From NCBI GenBank assembly GCA_023515745.1, contig JALECJ010000258.1:2050501-2114500 (forward strand): a stretch of DNA of 64,000 nucleotides, in the 5' to 3' direction. This document shows positions 13,503 to 26,243 of this stretch, in pieces (position 1 is the stretch's first letter; each line of letters opens with the position of its first letter). Source of the DNA: Amoeboaphelidium protococcarum (taxonomy: Eukaryota; Aphelidiomycota; Aphelidea). The position numbers and the translations under genes were made by a program. The notes beneath the pieces were generated by a model. That model was not told the DNA's origin and did not search any database. It saw nothing but the letters and a program-made list of their open reading frames with translations.

Positions 13503-14876
13503 ATGGCATCTGAAGGCGTGTAAGTGAATATAGATGCTTCTAAATTGACTCCGCTATCTCCAGAGGTTATTAGCAATTAGGCAACTATTAACATTGGTAC
13601 TATTGGTCATGTAGCTCACGGTAAATCCACAGTGGTCAAAGCAATCAGTGGAGTGTAGACTGTCAGACACAAGACAGAGTTGGAGCGTAATATTACCATC
13701 AAGCTGGGATATGCTAATGCGAAAATTTATGAATGTGATCAATGTCCTCGCCCTCTCAAGTATAAATCATTCAGGAGTGATAAGGAGGTTCAGTTCAAGT
13801 GTGAAGAGCCAAACTGTGGTGGCACCATGCATCTGAAGCGACACGTATCTTTTGTCGACTGTCCCGGTCACGATATTCTTATGGCGACCATGTTGAACGG
13901 TGCAGCAGTTATGGATGCTGCGATGCTTCTAATCGCTGGCAATGAATCATGTCCTTAGCCGTAGACTAGTGAGCACTTGGCTGCCATTGAGATTATGAAG
14001 CTTAATCACGTTATTATATTGCAGAACAAGATTGATCTTATCAGTGAGTAGTAAGCTGCCGAGTAGTACAAGTCTATACTCAAATTCATTAATGGTACTG
14101 TTGCTCAAAAGGCTCCTATTGTGCCAATATCTGCATAGATGAAGTACAACATTGACGCTGTGAATGAATATATCTGCAAAAAGGTGCCTGTGCCTGTTAG
14201 GGATTTCACTGCTCCTGCGCGGTTGATTGTCATCAGATCTTTTGACGTTAATAAGCCCGGAACTGAGTATTAGGATCTGAAAGGAGGTGTCGCTGGTGGA
14301 TCTATTTTATAGGGATGTCTTAAGTTGGGCGACGAGATTGAAGTGAGGCCTGGTATCGTATCCAAGGATTCTGAGGGCAAGTTCCGTGTCCGACCAATCT
14401 TGTCGCGTATCGTGTCTCTACATACTGAGTAGAATCATTTGCAGTTTGCAGTTCCCGGCGGACTTATCGGTGTAGGTACACAGATTGATCCGACAGTGTG
14501 CAGATCTGATCGTCTAGTCGGACAGGTGCTGGGTGCTCGTGGAACTCTGCCTGAAATTTACACTGAGCTGGAAATTACGTACTTTCTGCTTCGTCAACTG
14601 CTTGGTGTCAGATCAACGACTGAGAACAAATAACTCACCAAAGTTACGAAATTGGCCAAGAATGAGACTCTGATGGTGAATATCGGATCCACTACTGCCG
14701 GCTGTAAGGTGTTGAATGTTAAGGCTGATATGGCCAAGATATATCTGACCGTACCTTGTTGCACAGAGATTGGCGAGAAGGTGGCTTTGAGTAGAAGAAT
14801 TGACAGACATTGGAGACTGATTGGATGGGGTAAAATTACTCGCGGTGTTACCATTGAGCCTCAGGATGCGCTGTGA
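13503..14876 (+). CDS. GCD11: Translation initiation factor eIF2 gamma subunit
   Basis: A 457-residue GTPase that carries Met-tRNAi to the 40S subunit. G1 is GHVAHGKST near residue 35, a zinc-binding insert (CDQC ... CEEPNC) spans about 78-107, G3 is DCPGHD near 119-124, and G4 is NKID near 174. The beta-barrel domains II and III are complete ([34 protein letters not shown]). Positions invariant as Gln in the family (GVQTVR, ESCPQPQTSEH, PISAQ) are encoded here by TAG, which is the clearest proof of UAG=Gln in the window. Length is close to human eIF2S3 (472). Single exon, with an AATAAA soon after the TGA. Confidence 0.97.
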
Positions 14877-15176
14877 GGAATTGCAGTATTAATAAAGTTC
14901 ATATTCTCAACTCTTGAAGATTGATTTACTTGCATTCAATGAACAGAAAAGACAAGGCTCGTTATGCATTGGACATCATAAGGACGTTGACGACTTCTAA
15001 AAACCTTCGGCGAGACTGATTGGTTGCCATGATGACAACATAAGTAAGCAACAGTAGAAGGGAGCTAGGCAACAAGCAAAACACCCAGCATCCCGACCTC
15101 GTCTGCTTTTAGATTCAATAATTTAAACAATATCGACGACACACCTGCAATTTCAATTCTAGCTTCAATAAAGATA
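14877..15176. other. Intergenic region before ADAM gene
   Basis: It holds the eIF2-gamma 3' end and the presumed ADAM promoter. No gene is seen. Confidence 0.4.
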
Positions 15177-17969
15177 ATGTTCAAAAGCACTTTAATTGTT
15201 GCAGCGTTAGTTTAGCTGATCTTATAATCGCCTGTTTCAGGCCATGAGATAAAATCTAATCAGCAGACATATCAGCAGTTTGAAACTAATCCTATGGGAA
15301 ATTTGCAAAATTATGAGTTTGTGTCTTATAGTAATATCATGCTTCATCCTGAATCCTTACGTCAACGCCTTGTGAAGAGAAGTTACACACCTCAGAGTTT
15401 TGATCAGTTTCTGCTTGAAATGGATGCATACAACACCACATTCTGCTTCCTGATGTAGCCGAACGAGAATTTATTACATCCTCAGGTGAAATGGAGAAGT
15501 CATCAGAAGGGAATGTCAGCAAAATCGCGTAGTCAAGTAATTGAAAATGATTTGACAGATGCTAAAGTATACAAAGGCTATGTGGTAGATGCGGCACGGC
15601 ACTCAGCTAGCGGTGTTGAAGATGCCAAGTAATCGTACGATTGTTCCTGGCAGTCAATTAGCCCTGATTTGATTGAAGAGAATTAAAACAGAAATTGGGC
15701 CAGATTTGTAGTCAAAGACAAGTTATTTGCAAGTCACAGCTAGAGTCAGCTCAAGTCATCAGTCGCTGATTAATCTAACTCCAATCTTGATAATCTCGAA
15801 GAAGATGGATCTGGGGAAGAGAAAATTACAATGCAACATCAGATCGAGGGCGCCTTCAAGTACAATGGTGAGATCTACACGGTAAAAAGTGTTAAAACGT
15901 ACGAGAATGTTAAGCATGTGCGCGACAAAGAAGTTCCTAAGCTACACAAGAGACACGTTATGCACAGAAATGCCGAGATGGTTATCTACAAATTGTCTGA
16001 TATCAAGTAGGATATTGCTCATGGCTCTCATTCCTGGTGTGGTCATGATCATTTGGATGTGAATATGAATGGTGATGCTCAGAGATATTATGAAAGTTTG
16101 AAGCAGAGAGTTCCAACCTCGCTCATCAATAGTCCTGTGGAGGAGTTGCTTAAGAATGGCTTTAAGAATTTGCGTCAATAATCAAGATCCATCCATAAGC
16201 GCTCTGTAGTGTCTGGATGTCCAACTACTAAAAAGATTTTGTATATGGGAGTTGCGGCTGACTGCTCTTACATTTAAAGATTGGGTGGTAGCGAGTAGGA
16301 TGCAAAAGATCAAATTCTAAGCAGTTTTAATACAGTGTCTGCTATTTATGAGGAGACATTCAATATTTACATTGGGCTGGTCAATATCACGACATTCCCT
16401 ACTTGCGGTGGTGACAATCTGGATTTTAATCAGGCTTTCAGTGCACCATATACGATCAGTAAGCGGTTAAGTGATTTCTCCAAGTGGAGAGGTGACCTTT
16501 CTGATCCTACTGCAGGACTGTGGCACTTGATGAGTAATGGCAGCACGAATCCCACAGTTGGTCTGGCATGGTTAAACAGGATGTGCTAGACATCATAATT
16601 CTCACAATCCGATTCATCCGGAAATACATAGTACGTGTCAGGTACAGCAGTGTCTACTCCCACGGCTATTGATTGGATGGTGGTTGCCCATGAAATTGGA
16701 CACAACTTTGGAGCTATTCATGACTGCGACAACGCTGCCTGTTCTCAATGTAATTCTGTCTCTTCTTGTGCTAGCAGTGGTAATTGCTATCCTTGCACCT
16801 CATCGACTTGTAGTTGTGATAACAAGTTTATCATGGCCGCCTCGAGTTCTTTCACTACGCCAATTAACAAGTTCTCACTTGGAACGTAGCAGTAGGTATG
16901 TAGTAAAATGCTGGTACTAGGTACGTGTTTGCAATAGCCCGGAAGTAGAACTGTGCTCAATGGTAATGTATGCGGTAATGGCATTAAGGAGGCTGGTGAG
17001 TAATGTGATGGAGCTGGTAAAGACACTGCTTGCTGTTTCTAGAATTGTACCCTCAAGGCAACTGCTCAGTGTGATGAGATGAATGATGACTGCTGCAGAA
17101 ATTGCACCATCATTCCGCAAAGTGAGAATAAAATTTGCCGTGAATCCACTGGTGAATGTGATATTACAGAGTATTGTAGTGGAGGTGCGTCATGCCCATC
17201 GGATACTTATATTCCAGATGGAACCACATGCTCTAATGCAACCGGATTTAGTCTTTCTCAGTAGTAGTCGTACGATTTTGGTTCATTGGGATGTACAACG
17301 GGTATCTGCTCCAACAGAAAATCTCAGTGTGTTCTTTTTGGCGGATCATCCATCACTGGAGAGTGTTAGAAATTCTCGGGCTAATGCGTTATGTACTGTG
17401 ATGATGTGATCAGCTCTTGCATCAAGATTGCCAACTCGTTCCGCGAAGGGACACCTTGTGGTGATAACGGCGTGTGTCAAGATGGTGTGTGCAGCAATCC
17501 TGATTTCATTGGTAGAATCTTGTAATGGTACTTTGCTAATCAGAACGTGGCTATTGTATTGCTAGCCATTGTAGTCATTGTGTTTATGGTATTATTCGCT
17601 CAGTGTATGCGTAAAATCAAGGCTGACAAGAGGATTGATATTATCCAGTAGGCTAGATTGTAAGAGGAAGAGTTGGCGAGATTGGAGAAGATTGAACGTG
17701 AGCAGCGGCGCCGTGATAAACAGTCTCGCGTCAAGCAGTCCACCACGATGAATGATAATGATCGCAGAGTGTCAAAGGACGCGCAAATCGAGAAGAGCAA
17801 TCGCTACTCTGCTTAATCTTAGAACTCTTAGTTGGCAGCGTAATCAAAGAGCCAGGGTGGCGCAAGTAATGGTAGCAGAAGGCCTAGTGTGATCACAACA
17901 GGATAAGCGTCAGGCAAGAGTTTCGCGCCATCCAGAAGAATATCTGAAAATGATGATAATTAAGCTTGA
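15177..17969 (+). CDS. ADAM-family (adamalysin) membrane metalloprotease
   Basis: A 930-residue type I membrane protein. A signal peptide (1-23) is followed by a prodomain of about 325 residues that ends near a basic HKR site. The reprolysin domain holds the zinc motif HEIGHNFGAIHD with the first His at 505; the downstream Met-turn is probably IMAAS. A Cys-rich disintegrin-like domain follows (CGNGIKEAGEQCDGAGKDTACC, split across a TAA). There are further Cys-rich segments, one TM helix near 790-810, and a basic Ser/Gln-rich cytoplasmic tail of about 115 residues. Family members shed surface proteins. ADAMs occur in animals and several fungal lineages. It is tail-to-tail with the APE1 gene, 65 bp away. 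Confidence 0.93.
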
Positions 17970-18034
17970 ATGGATAAATGAAAAATTGTGAGAGTAAAGT
18001 TTAAACTAATCGCAATGCAGATTAATTAGCAATT

Positions 18035-19021
18035 TCAAATCTTGAATGATAACGTGAGCGATAAAGGACAATGATCACTAATGCCCCATAAATCATCCCG
18101 AATGACACACTTTGAGATCTCAGCCTGGCCGCCATTAATCAAAATCCGCCCATCTTCAGCAGCTGACACTTGACTGATTGGAACTAGAAAGTAATCCAAT
18201 CTCCAGCCAATATTCTTTGCCTTCGCATTGAATCTGTACGAATAATAAGAGTAAGATTTCTAATCTGGATGCATCCATCTCCAGACATCAAGCCATCTAC
18301 CATTTTTGTCTTCACACATATCAGTGAGACCAATCACACCTCGAAAAGCATCAATCTCCTACTGAGTATAACCTGGAGTTTTATTCAAATTCTCCTTGGG
18401 ACGAGCGAGGTCAATTTCTTGCATACAGACATTCATATCGCCTGTGCATACAATAGCTTTATCCTGGTAAGTGGATGTGATATAATTAAGATGCCGCCTG
18501 AACGCAGGAAGCCACTCATCACACTTCCAATCGATGCGTTTCAGCTTTTGCGACGCGTTCGGAACATACGCGTTAACGATGACGAAGCTCTCAAACACGG
18601 CAGTCAGAACGCGCGCTTCATTGTCCATTAATGTTGAAGGCTGGAGATCGGTCTTATCGTCTGTCGGAGGAACATGATGAAATCCTTCAATAACAGTCAA
18701 TGCCTTCAATTTGGACCAGATCGCTGTTCCCGAATATCCCTTCTTATCAGCCATGGAATGGTAGTATTGATGTTCGAATATGGTATTGACGCGCTTCATA
18801 ATATCTGCACCAGCCTTGCCACAAGCTGCCTCCAAAGATGTGCATTTTGTCTCCTATAAACACATAATATCTGGCATCTCCTAATCAACCACCTTTTCCA
18901 ACAAGCCTTTCGCCAATGAACTCTTTAAAGAGCCAACATTGAAGCAAACGATCTTGATATCTTTCAGCTTTGATTATACCGCATCCACAACTGTCTCCAA
19001 TTTTCGCTTATTAACAGTCAT
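18035..19021 (-). CDS. APE1: AP endonuclease, exonuclease III family (APE1 type)
   Basis: A 328-residue protein of the Mg-dependent exonuclease III/APE1 family that nicks DNA at abasic sites in base excision repair. Visible active-site blocks are CFNVGS, LQETKC with Glu near 57, VNAYVPNA, TGDMNV with Asp/Asn near 195 and 197, GWRLDYFL, and the C-terminal GISDHCPLSL with the catalytic Asp-His pair. There is no extra C-terminal zinc finger of the APN2 type. The N-terminal extension is short. Start chosen as the first ATG of the frame (MTVNKRKLE). Divergent from the Mios-like gene, with 241 bp between. Confidence 0.93.
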
Positions 19022-19262
19022 TACTATTATCGATAAACCTTTTGTGAAATATATGACAACACGATGTACTATCCACTAGAGCTCAACCACTCGAGACTAA
19101 AGAGCAGAAATCAAAAGCGACTTTGGAAACTTACTGACACGCGTCGCTCTTTCCGTTCTATTTTGTAGCATAAACTCATTCATCATCTCTTGCACACTTC
19201 TTTCCTTGTTTGGCATAGTCTTAGTCGTCTATCATAGCGGGTGGTGAGCTGTGAATAAAATT

Positions 19263-21554
19263 ATGACTGGATTCCCAATTGCATTTGTATCTAATAATGA
19301 GGCTGTGGCTATTAGTTAAGACGTTGTTAGTCATCTAAAGGTCGCATCTCTAAATTCCAACTCGCCCATGGATTAACTGATTATTGAGAGAGCCAATGCT
19401 GGCTATTGCTTAAATCCTCATAGTAATATTGAAATTCTCTAATCTTATGGTGGGGGACAGAGTGGTGGATTAGTTCAAGTTTGGAATTGGATCAAGAACT
19501 CTTAATAACTTGCTGCGTAGTAGAAATGCCAATTTGGATCCGGAATTATAGCCGTGTTGCCGTCACTTCTCTATCATCAATCTTAATCACCATAGCGTTA
19601 ATTATAGTAATAATAATAAGTCATTGAGGAGGCTTAATAGTAAAAGAAGAAACATAATAGATCAAGTGGCGGTAATTTTAATGCAACTGAGTCCTCGTCT
19701 GCTGGTAATAATAATAAGAAGTCTTAGTAGTAATCCTCTTAACATCAGCGATCGCACAGAGCATCTACTGCTGCAATGGCTTATACAGCTCAGATTAACA
19801 GTCAGTTGTCTTTTACGTAGATCACCAACTCGGCCATGCCAGACTCTATTATTATACCATCATCGCAGTCTTTATAAAGTTATCAGCTATCGTAATAATA
19901 GTAAAAATAATAGTAGTAGTAGCATAGAATTCAAGGCCTTGGAATTACTGGTGGTAGTGAACAATAGTAGCATTAGTTAATGGGCGACCACAATTAGATT
20001 GTAGTAGTTGATGGTGACGGAGACATCAGTAAAGCTGATAGGGAACTAGCTTTATTACTTATAAGTTGGGATTATGGATTAGATGCGATGAATTAGATTG
20101 ACCAAATGACTGCTTAAGGCTCATAGGACTCTTGTCTTTAAGCTGCAGCGATTTGTTTTATCAATGGAGATATATCAGCTGCAATAGATTGCGTCAAAGC
20201 GATTAATGGTGAAGGGGGTGACTAGACAGCTATTCTCATTGCATTTAGTGGCATTCAGTAGATGTAATCATTCTTATAGAATAATAATCATAAAGCTGGA
20301 ACTAGTAATTTTCAGCATCAAGTCAAGATGTTAGATTTATTACGAAAGTTGTCCGATTAAATATAATAGAAATGGATTAGATTCATATTGGAGTTGGTGG
20401 TTAATAATGGCGATCTGTTAAAAGTCTTGCTTAGTGTGGAGTATAACAATGGTAGTGAGAGTGGATTGAGTATGACTGAAGTATTGTAGATTGGTTTGAT
20501 GGCACTTAATGGTTCACAACTCGGTCTCTTGCTGTAACATTGTGTATAAGTTTCTAAAGCTCTTGGTTTAGTTGAAGGCCTTCTTGTGACTGGACTTGTC
20601 ATAAGAGATGGCGTAGAGATTATTTAAAAATTTCTTACTCGATCTGATGATTTGTAAAGTGTAGCGCTGTTACTGTCGTTGTTTAATGAAGACTCTTTCA
20701 ATGCTCGAGAAGAAGTGACAGCACAAGATGTCCAAACGGGGCTTCAATTTTTATAGGAATGTATACAGAATTATCAGCAGTTTTTGAATAGACTTGAAAT
20801 GTTTAATCAAAGGTGTCGATTTGATCTAGAAAGGAAGCGATAATACCGGCGATGGAGTCCTAATGGTGGCGGTTCAGATTCTACTCAATTATAGTACGGC
20901 AAGAGTCCTGGTGCATTGTCGGTAGGGAATAAAGCTTCTCCAGAGATGACGGTAGAGAAGTAGGTGTAGGCGGCTTTTGAACGCTTAAATTCCATTTAGC
21001 CTTAGCTCTATTTGAAATGTCACTACTGTAATTAAAGCATTACCCAAGAGTCAATTTTCGTGCCCGGTATCGGTGTGGTGGGGAATAAGGAGCGAAGTGC
21101 TGCGACATCATCCTCAGGTGCTAATCTACCGCTGCATAAAAGCTTTAATGCTGCCGTCAATACTGGCGCAATGAGTCGTTTGTCATCTGCAGGTGTAGGT
21201 GGCGGCAGTGGAAGCGATTCTTTGTCCAATAGCTCACCGTGGTCGTTCTAGTATTAATAGCATAATATCAGTGGTCATCCTAACTTGAAGCCTAACGCTT
21301 GTCCCAACTGCAGAAAGTCTCTTCCCAAGTGTTCCATTTGTCTCCTACCAATGGGCCTTCCCTTGGATACGGTGCTTTCAGGAGAAGACGGAATATCTGA
21401 TGATCCGGTGCGATACTGGTTCTCCTGGTGTCCCAAGTGTCGCCATGGTGGACACGCAGTTCATCTATCCCAATGGTTTAAGTAACATTCAGTTTGTCCC
21501 GTGGGTGATTGTTAATGTCAATGTTTTGCTGTTGGTAGATAACTTGAATCCTGA
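19263..21554 (+). CDS. SEA4: Mios/Sea4-like GATOR2 (SEACAT) subunit lacking the WD40 propeller
   Basis: A 763-residue protein matching the C-terminal half of Mios. An alpha-solenoid region contains RANAGYCLNP and ALLLISWDYGLDA. The zinc-ribbon/RING-like end carries CHYCN, then NACPNCRKSLPKCSICLLPMG near residue 679, WFSWCPKCRHGGHAVHLSQWF and CPVGDCQC. Mios in the GATOR2/SEA complex controls TORC1 in response to amino acids. Known Mios proteins start with a beta-propeller of about 350-400 residues. Here a TGA at 19245 sits just before the ATG and only 241 bp separate it from the next gene, so there is no room for one. Gln runs are encoded by consecutive UAR codons (19605-19619, 19893-19904). 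Confidence 0.85.
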
Positions 21555-21695
21555 TCGCTTGTAGATTGACCATAACAGTCTTTAGATTAAAAATAGACAT
21601 TGATTGTTAAAATTTCCAACCATCCTTCTTTCTCATGCTGAAAATAATTTTTAATCCATCACTTTAAGCATCGAGGCTAGTTAAATATAAAGCGA

Positions 21696-23324
21696 ATGAT
21701 AATTGATCTCAAATCTATTGTGTGGTTGCTGTTACTGTAACTGATTATCGTGTTGGAAGCCTAAAAGTATAGCTGTCCGTCCGTAGGGACTGGAGTGGGT
21801 GATGGCGATTCAACAGTTGGTTAGAAAGTGGAGTAAATCACAAATTTAGATTTGGTATTTATAGTGGATCTTGTCGGTGCTAGTGGTGAACAGTATTTTA
21901 ATTAAATCAAGTCTCAACTGCTGTGGATGTCCAGATTGCTTCTAAATCGCCAGTACAATGCTATAGACGCGCGTGTGGCAGTGGTGACAATTGGTGGAAT
22001 GAATACACTGAGGCTTGCATTTAGCTCATCATTGGAAGATGTCACATCAGTGCTGAATGTTCTTAGATTACAGCCCGTGTTTTAAGAAAGTTCTTTGGAA
22101 AGTCTGCGTCAAGTATTATCCGCACCTGAGGATGCCTTATAGAAGAGTCTTGTCAAAAATTGCCCACTCATTTAAGGATCAGCCTGCTAGTTGGAATGGC
22201 GCGCAGATGCCAAGAAGAAGGTGATTCTTTTCACATATGGCGACTCTGATCTCCCTGGATGTGAGCAAAATATGTATCCTCAGTAGAAGGATGTGGCTTT
22301 CTGCGCCATTGCTGAGTAGAACGGTCGCTGCAAGGATGGCTTTGCAATAGAGCCTGCTTTCGTTCCATCTAGTCCCTACCAGTTGAAGAGATAAACCGGC
22401 GAGTAAGTGATATACAGGTAGTTTGTGAGAATTGACAATGATCAAAAATTTGCTCTGGCTATTTCATTCCAGGCCGAGCTCAATGGAACAGTATAGACAG
22501 TAGTGCAGAGTAAGGCTCGATTGTTGATTTTTGGACGGTCAGATTTGACGCGTGACGATTCGTCATTTCTGGATGGTCCTATTAGTTCTCTGGATTCCAA
22601 GAATCCATTATGGGTAGAGGAGCAATAATCGGCGGGTATGAATAAACGACCGGCTGACCCAAGAACAGTGGCCGCATTGTAATTTGGTGAGCCTTCGTAG
22701 AATGTTTACTCCAACAAGTCATACTGGATCGGATTTAATGTTGAGCAGACTCTGAAGAACTTGAATAGTTAAGGACTTTAGTTGTCACTATAAAGTCAAA
22801 TACTCAAGCACAATCTATAATAGAATTAGGCGGAATAGCTTCGAATATTTGATATCAAGATACTGTCATCGTCTCAAGAAGCCAAATTGTGGCAATTTAG
22901 GTTAATTATTAATGATACTCTCCATGAGCTGACTGGATGCTCAATCATACCTCCAAACTTTCAAATCCCTGGTATTGACTCTAAGCCCACTCCTACGCCA
23001 ACTCCTGGCGATAATGATGGCAGCAATGATGATGATGATCGAAATAAGTTTGTGGGCGGAATAGTTGGTGGAGTCATTGCTGGCTGTGCAGCGATTTCAG
23101 CAGGTATTGCAATAGCACGTCGTAGAGCTACTGTTAGACCCGAGAGTATGGTTTTTGAAATGAATGGAAACATGGCTCCCGTGCAAGACAATCCCCTGTA
23201 TGCCAACTAGAATCGTGTTTATCACAATGAACTTTACCAGGGTGGAGGTGCTGCTTCGAATTCTGACCTGCCATCATTACGTAACGCTGGTGGAAGTCGC
23301 GAAAATTTACTTCTTAATGCTTGA
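21696..23324 (+). CDS. Type I membrane protein with VWA-like domain and NPLY cytoplasmic tail
   Basis: A 542-residue protein with a signal peptide (1-25). A von Willebrand A-like fold starts at LVFIVDLVGASGEQYF near residue 50 and has a degenerate MIDAS (DLVGAS instead of DxSxS). A long extracellular part is followed by a Pro/Thr then Asp-rich stalk (PTPTPTPGDNDGSNDDDD), a Gly-rich TM helix near 455-480, and a cytoplasmic tail of about 60 residues with N499-P-L-Y. NPxY is the phosphotyrosine-binding motif of integrin beta tails. It may be an adhesion receptor, but this is inference; I found no integrin hybrid or EGF domains. Not assigned to a named family. Confidence 0.75.
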
Positions 23325-23488
23325 ACTGATTTCCTTACCATGATTCGTTGTTTGAATGATGTTGATGTAAAATAAAGGATTGTAGTTAATTAGTATAATA
23401 TGTGATAAACTTGTCAAACAATGAATGAAGCAAATAGAAGCAAAATAAAAGCTAAATGTTATGAAAGAGCAAATTGCTAATTAGATCA

Positions 23489-25387
23489 TCACATTATGTA
23501 CGTCCATCTCTTCTCCGACAGTCCCTTTGCAGAATCTTCCAGTACAACCTCTCTCCGTCTGCTACAATACTCGGTCTTGTCTACAATTTATTTTCGCAAT
23601 TCAGCCAGACGATCACTGATGGTAGACTCGTCACCACTCGCCTAAATAGTATTAGTTTTATTATTATTACAATTCGACTGGCTACTTGTTGATTGTGTAG
23701 ACGAAGATTATACAGTGCCAGGTAGAGGCAGCGGCTTCTCAATCAACTCATTCAGAGTCTCAACGGCCACCTCCAAGTCACGCTGATTATCTTCAAATAG
23801 ATGAGCGGCATTATTACGCGTCAGATAGAAAGCAAATGCATACGTCCATTTTAAGGTTTATCTGCACTAAATAAGAACATCCAAAGCCTTCTTCATAAAC
23901 TGCACATCAATCCAAGAGAAATCAGATTTAAGCTGCATTTCCTCCATCTTGCGCTCAGTCTTGCGATAAAATTCTGTGGCCAACTTGCTACTTTGCGCAT
24001 GATTAGCAAATCGATTGAAATAATGAAGATATCGCTCCAACTACGCTCTACTCTGGCTCTGTTTATCCCGAGCTTCCACCGACGCCTTCTCATCAAATCG
24101 ATTACAATTATAAAAGTTCTGCCCATGCTCAGCCCAAGGACCCATACATACCCAGCAGTACTCATATTTGCACGTTTTACAAGTCATATGATTACAACCA
24201 CCATTCTTCTCAATCGTGGCATGACACTTGGGGCACTCTTTAGTATTAGCAGATAGCCAATTGGAAGTCTCAGAGTCATCCTGGCACTTTTTCATCCACT
24301 TTTTCATAAAGCTACACACAAGAGGCTAATGGTTCTCACCGCTGCAATTAAAGCAGAATTCATGATGAAGTGGACACTCGACAGCTGGCGGCATTTGATC
24401 TGCAGTGAAATGATGATTACACTTTACAATGCCTTCACAATCAGGCTACGGGCACCATTTCAAGTGCATAGAAGAGTCAACATAATTCTTCAACAACAAT
24501 TTCTGATACTGATGATAAGAATCCTTGTCAACAATGTGCTGTATAGAATCTGGATCAATTCGAAGTTTACAATCAGCTGGACATGTGATAGTGTTCAATT
24601 CATTATCACGAATCTTGCCCTCGACATAGAATCGATAATCTTCTTCACAAAACTTATGACCACAACTAGACAAGGATATAATCGACATGCCATCCAACTC
24701 TGCCATAGATCTACAGCAAATCTCACACATAAAATCCTAATCCAAATCAGCACATTTATTACTAATTCGCTACTTTTTACTACTTCCTATGGGAGAAGAT
24801 GCAGCGGACCTAGAGCTAGACGTGATACAAAGTTGATTCTTGGCAGAGAGATTCATATTCTTTAATCCACACTATGCGATAACCTGCTCAGAATCTTCAA
24901 CCCATCGCTCCAACAGCTTCTCCTTATTCCAGTTATAAATCTGCAACATGAGAGCTCCGATAGATGAACTCGTACCACACAGCTCTGATACTTGAGAAAT
25001 GTCCCGTTTCATTTAAGATTCCAACTCATTAACTGTCAATGTAGAATATTCCACTTGATACACTTTAGGCCGATTGATCATGTCAGATATACCTTCATCT
25101 TCCAAAGGATCATAATCACCGCCACTAAACTAGGAATCGAATCCATACTCGGCATCATCTTCATCATCGTCGCCATAATCTTCAACCTCATAATCCTCTT
25201 CTTCAATGTCCGATGATGGACAATCGCCCATCTCCATATCAGCATTTGCATCATCATTATCAGTGTCCGTCATGACCACACTATCCTCTGCATCGTCCAT
25301 CATTTACTAATACTCATTGGCATTCTTGAGCATGCTTGCGTCTTGCTAGAGATTATTAAACAATTATTATTTTTTCTACTAATTCAT
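23489..25387 (-). CDS. ARI1: RBR E3 ubiquitin ligase, Ariadne-1 type
   Basis: A 632-residue ligase. The acidic N-terminus resembles Ariadne ([17 protein letters not shown]), followed by the UBA-like region (KEKLLERW). RING1 begins CEICCRSM, then IBR. RING2 is [20 protein letters not shown] with the catalytic Cys expected in GGCNHMTC. The Ariadne autoinhibitory helices follow ([43 protein letters not shown], split by Gln codons). RBR ligases accept ubiquitin on RING2 and work with neddylated cullins. The longest frame starts at 25387 (MNQQKKQQ); ATG 25333 is an alternative closer to family length. Confidence 0.93.
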
Positions 25388-26243
25388 TTCACTTATCAAT
25401 CAGATAAATTGAATAATTATATCAGTCAGTCGTCAGAGTAAAAGAGTGAAGTTTATTCCACAGTACCGTACAGTAGAGATAATACGAAATGACACTTCAA
25501 AACAGAAAGTGAACACAACGTTGTCGTGAACAGCTCGGCTTTTTCCGTTTCTCAGTAGGAGAAGATCGATGACTGAAAAGCAGTTCTAAAGTGAGAATAA
25601 GCCGAATAGGGAAAGTCTGTCTCTGTCTCTCTCGCTCGTCGTCATGATTCGTCAGATTGGCGTTTGAGTTCATTGATTTGATTTGATTGCTTGATTCTGA
25701 TTGACTGGCAGTAGTTAGTTAGTCGAGTGAATTATAGTCTTTTCTCGCGTCTTTTAAACTGGTGTTTTATTTGGTAAAATGCGTTTATATTTATATTGAT
25801 TTCACTCAAAGTGTCATGTACTGATTTCTTGTTTAGAACGTTCTAAGGCATTGCCAAGTGTATCACCTAATGCTGCTAAATTACGCGTCTTCCTATTGCA
25901 GATTTCTCGTTAATTGTTTCAACTTGATGTCAGATTTCGTTTTGACTTACACTATGTTATTTTATCCACTTTATTGCCTTTTTATTACTTCTTTAAAGTA
26001 TTTATATAGTAAGATTAGACGACTCTTCTATGGTCTGCATGTATTGATTCGAATGGAAATCAAGCAGTCTATTTATAGACTTGTTGTTGCGAAGCTAGTT
26101 ACGCATACATCGTTGGGAGCGGTGCTATACTAAATTGTACGAGTTGCCTCTTTAGCCTTCTTCTCACATACTTTTGACCTCTATCTCGTATAATAGTCTA
26201 CCATCAATTAAGATTATCTTGAAAGTGACCGAGATTTGATAAT
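25388..26243. other. 856-bp intergenic region upstream of receptor kinase 1
   Basis: It probably holds the divergent promoters of the Ariadne gene and receptor kinase 1. A hydrophobic plus frame (from ATG 25870 to TGA 26245) overlaps the kinase start. I cannot support it as a gene. Confidence 0.4.
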
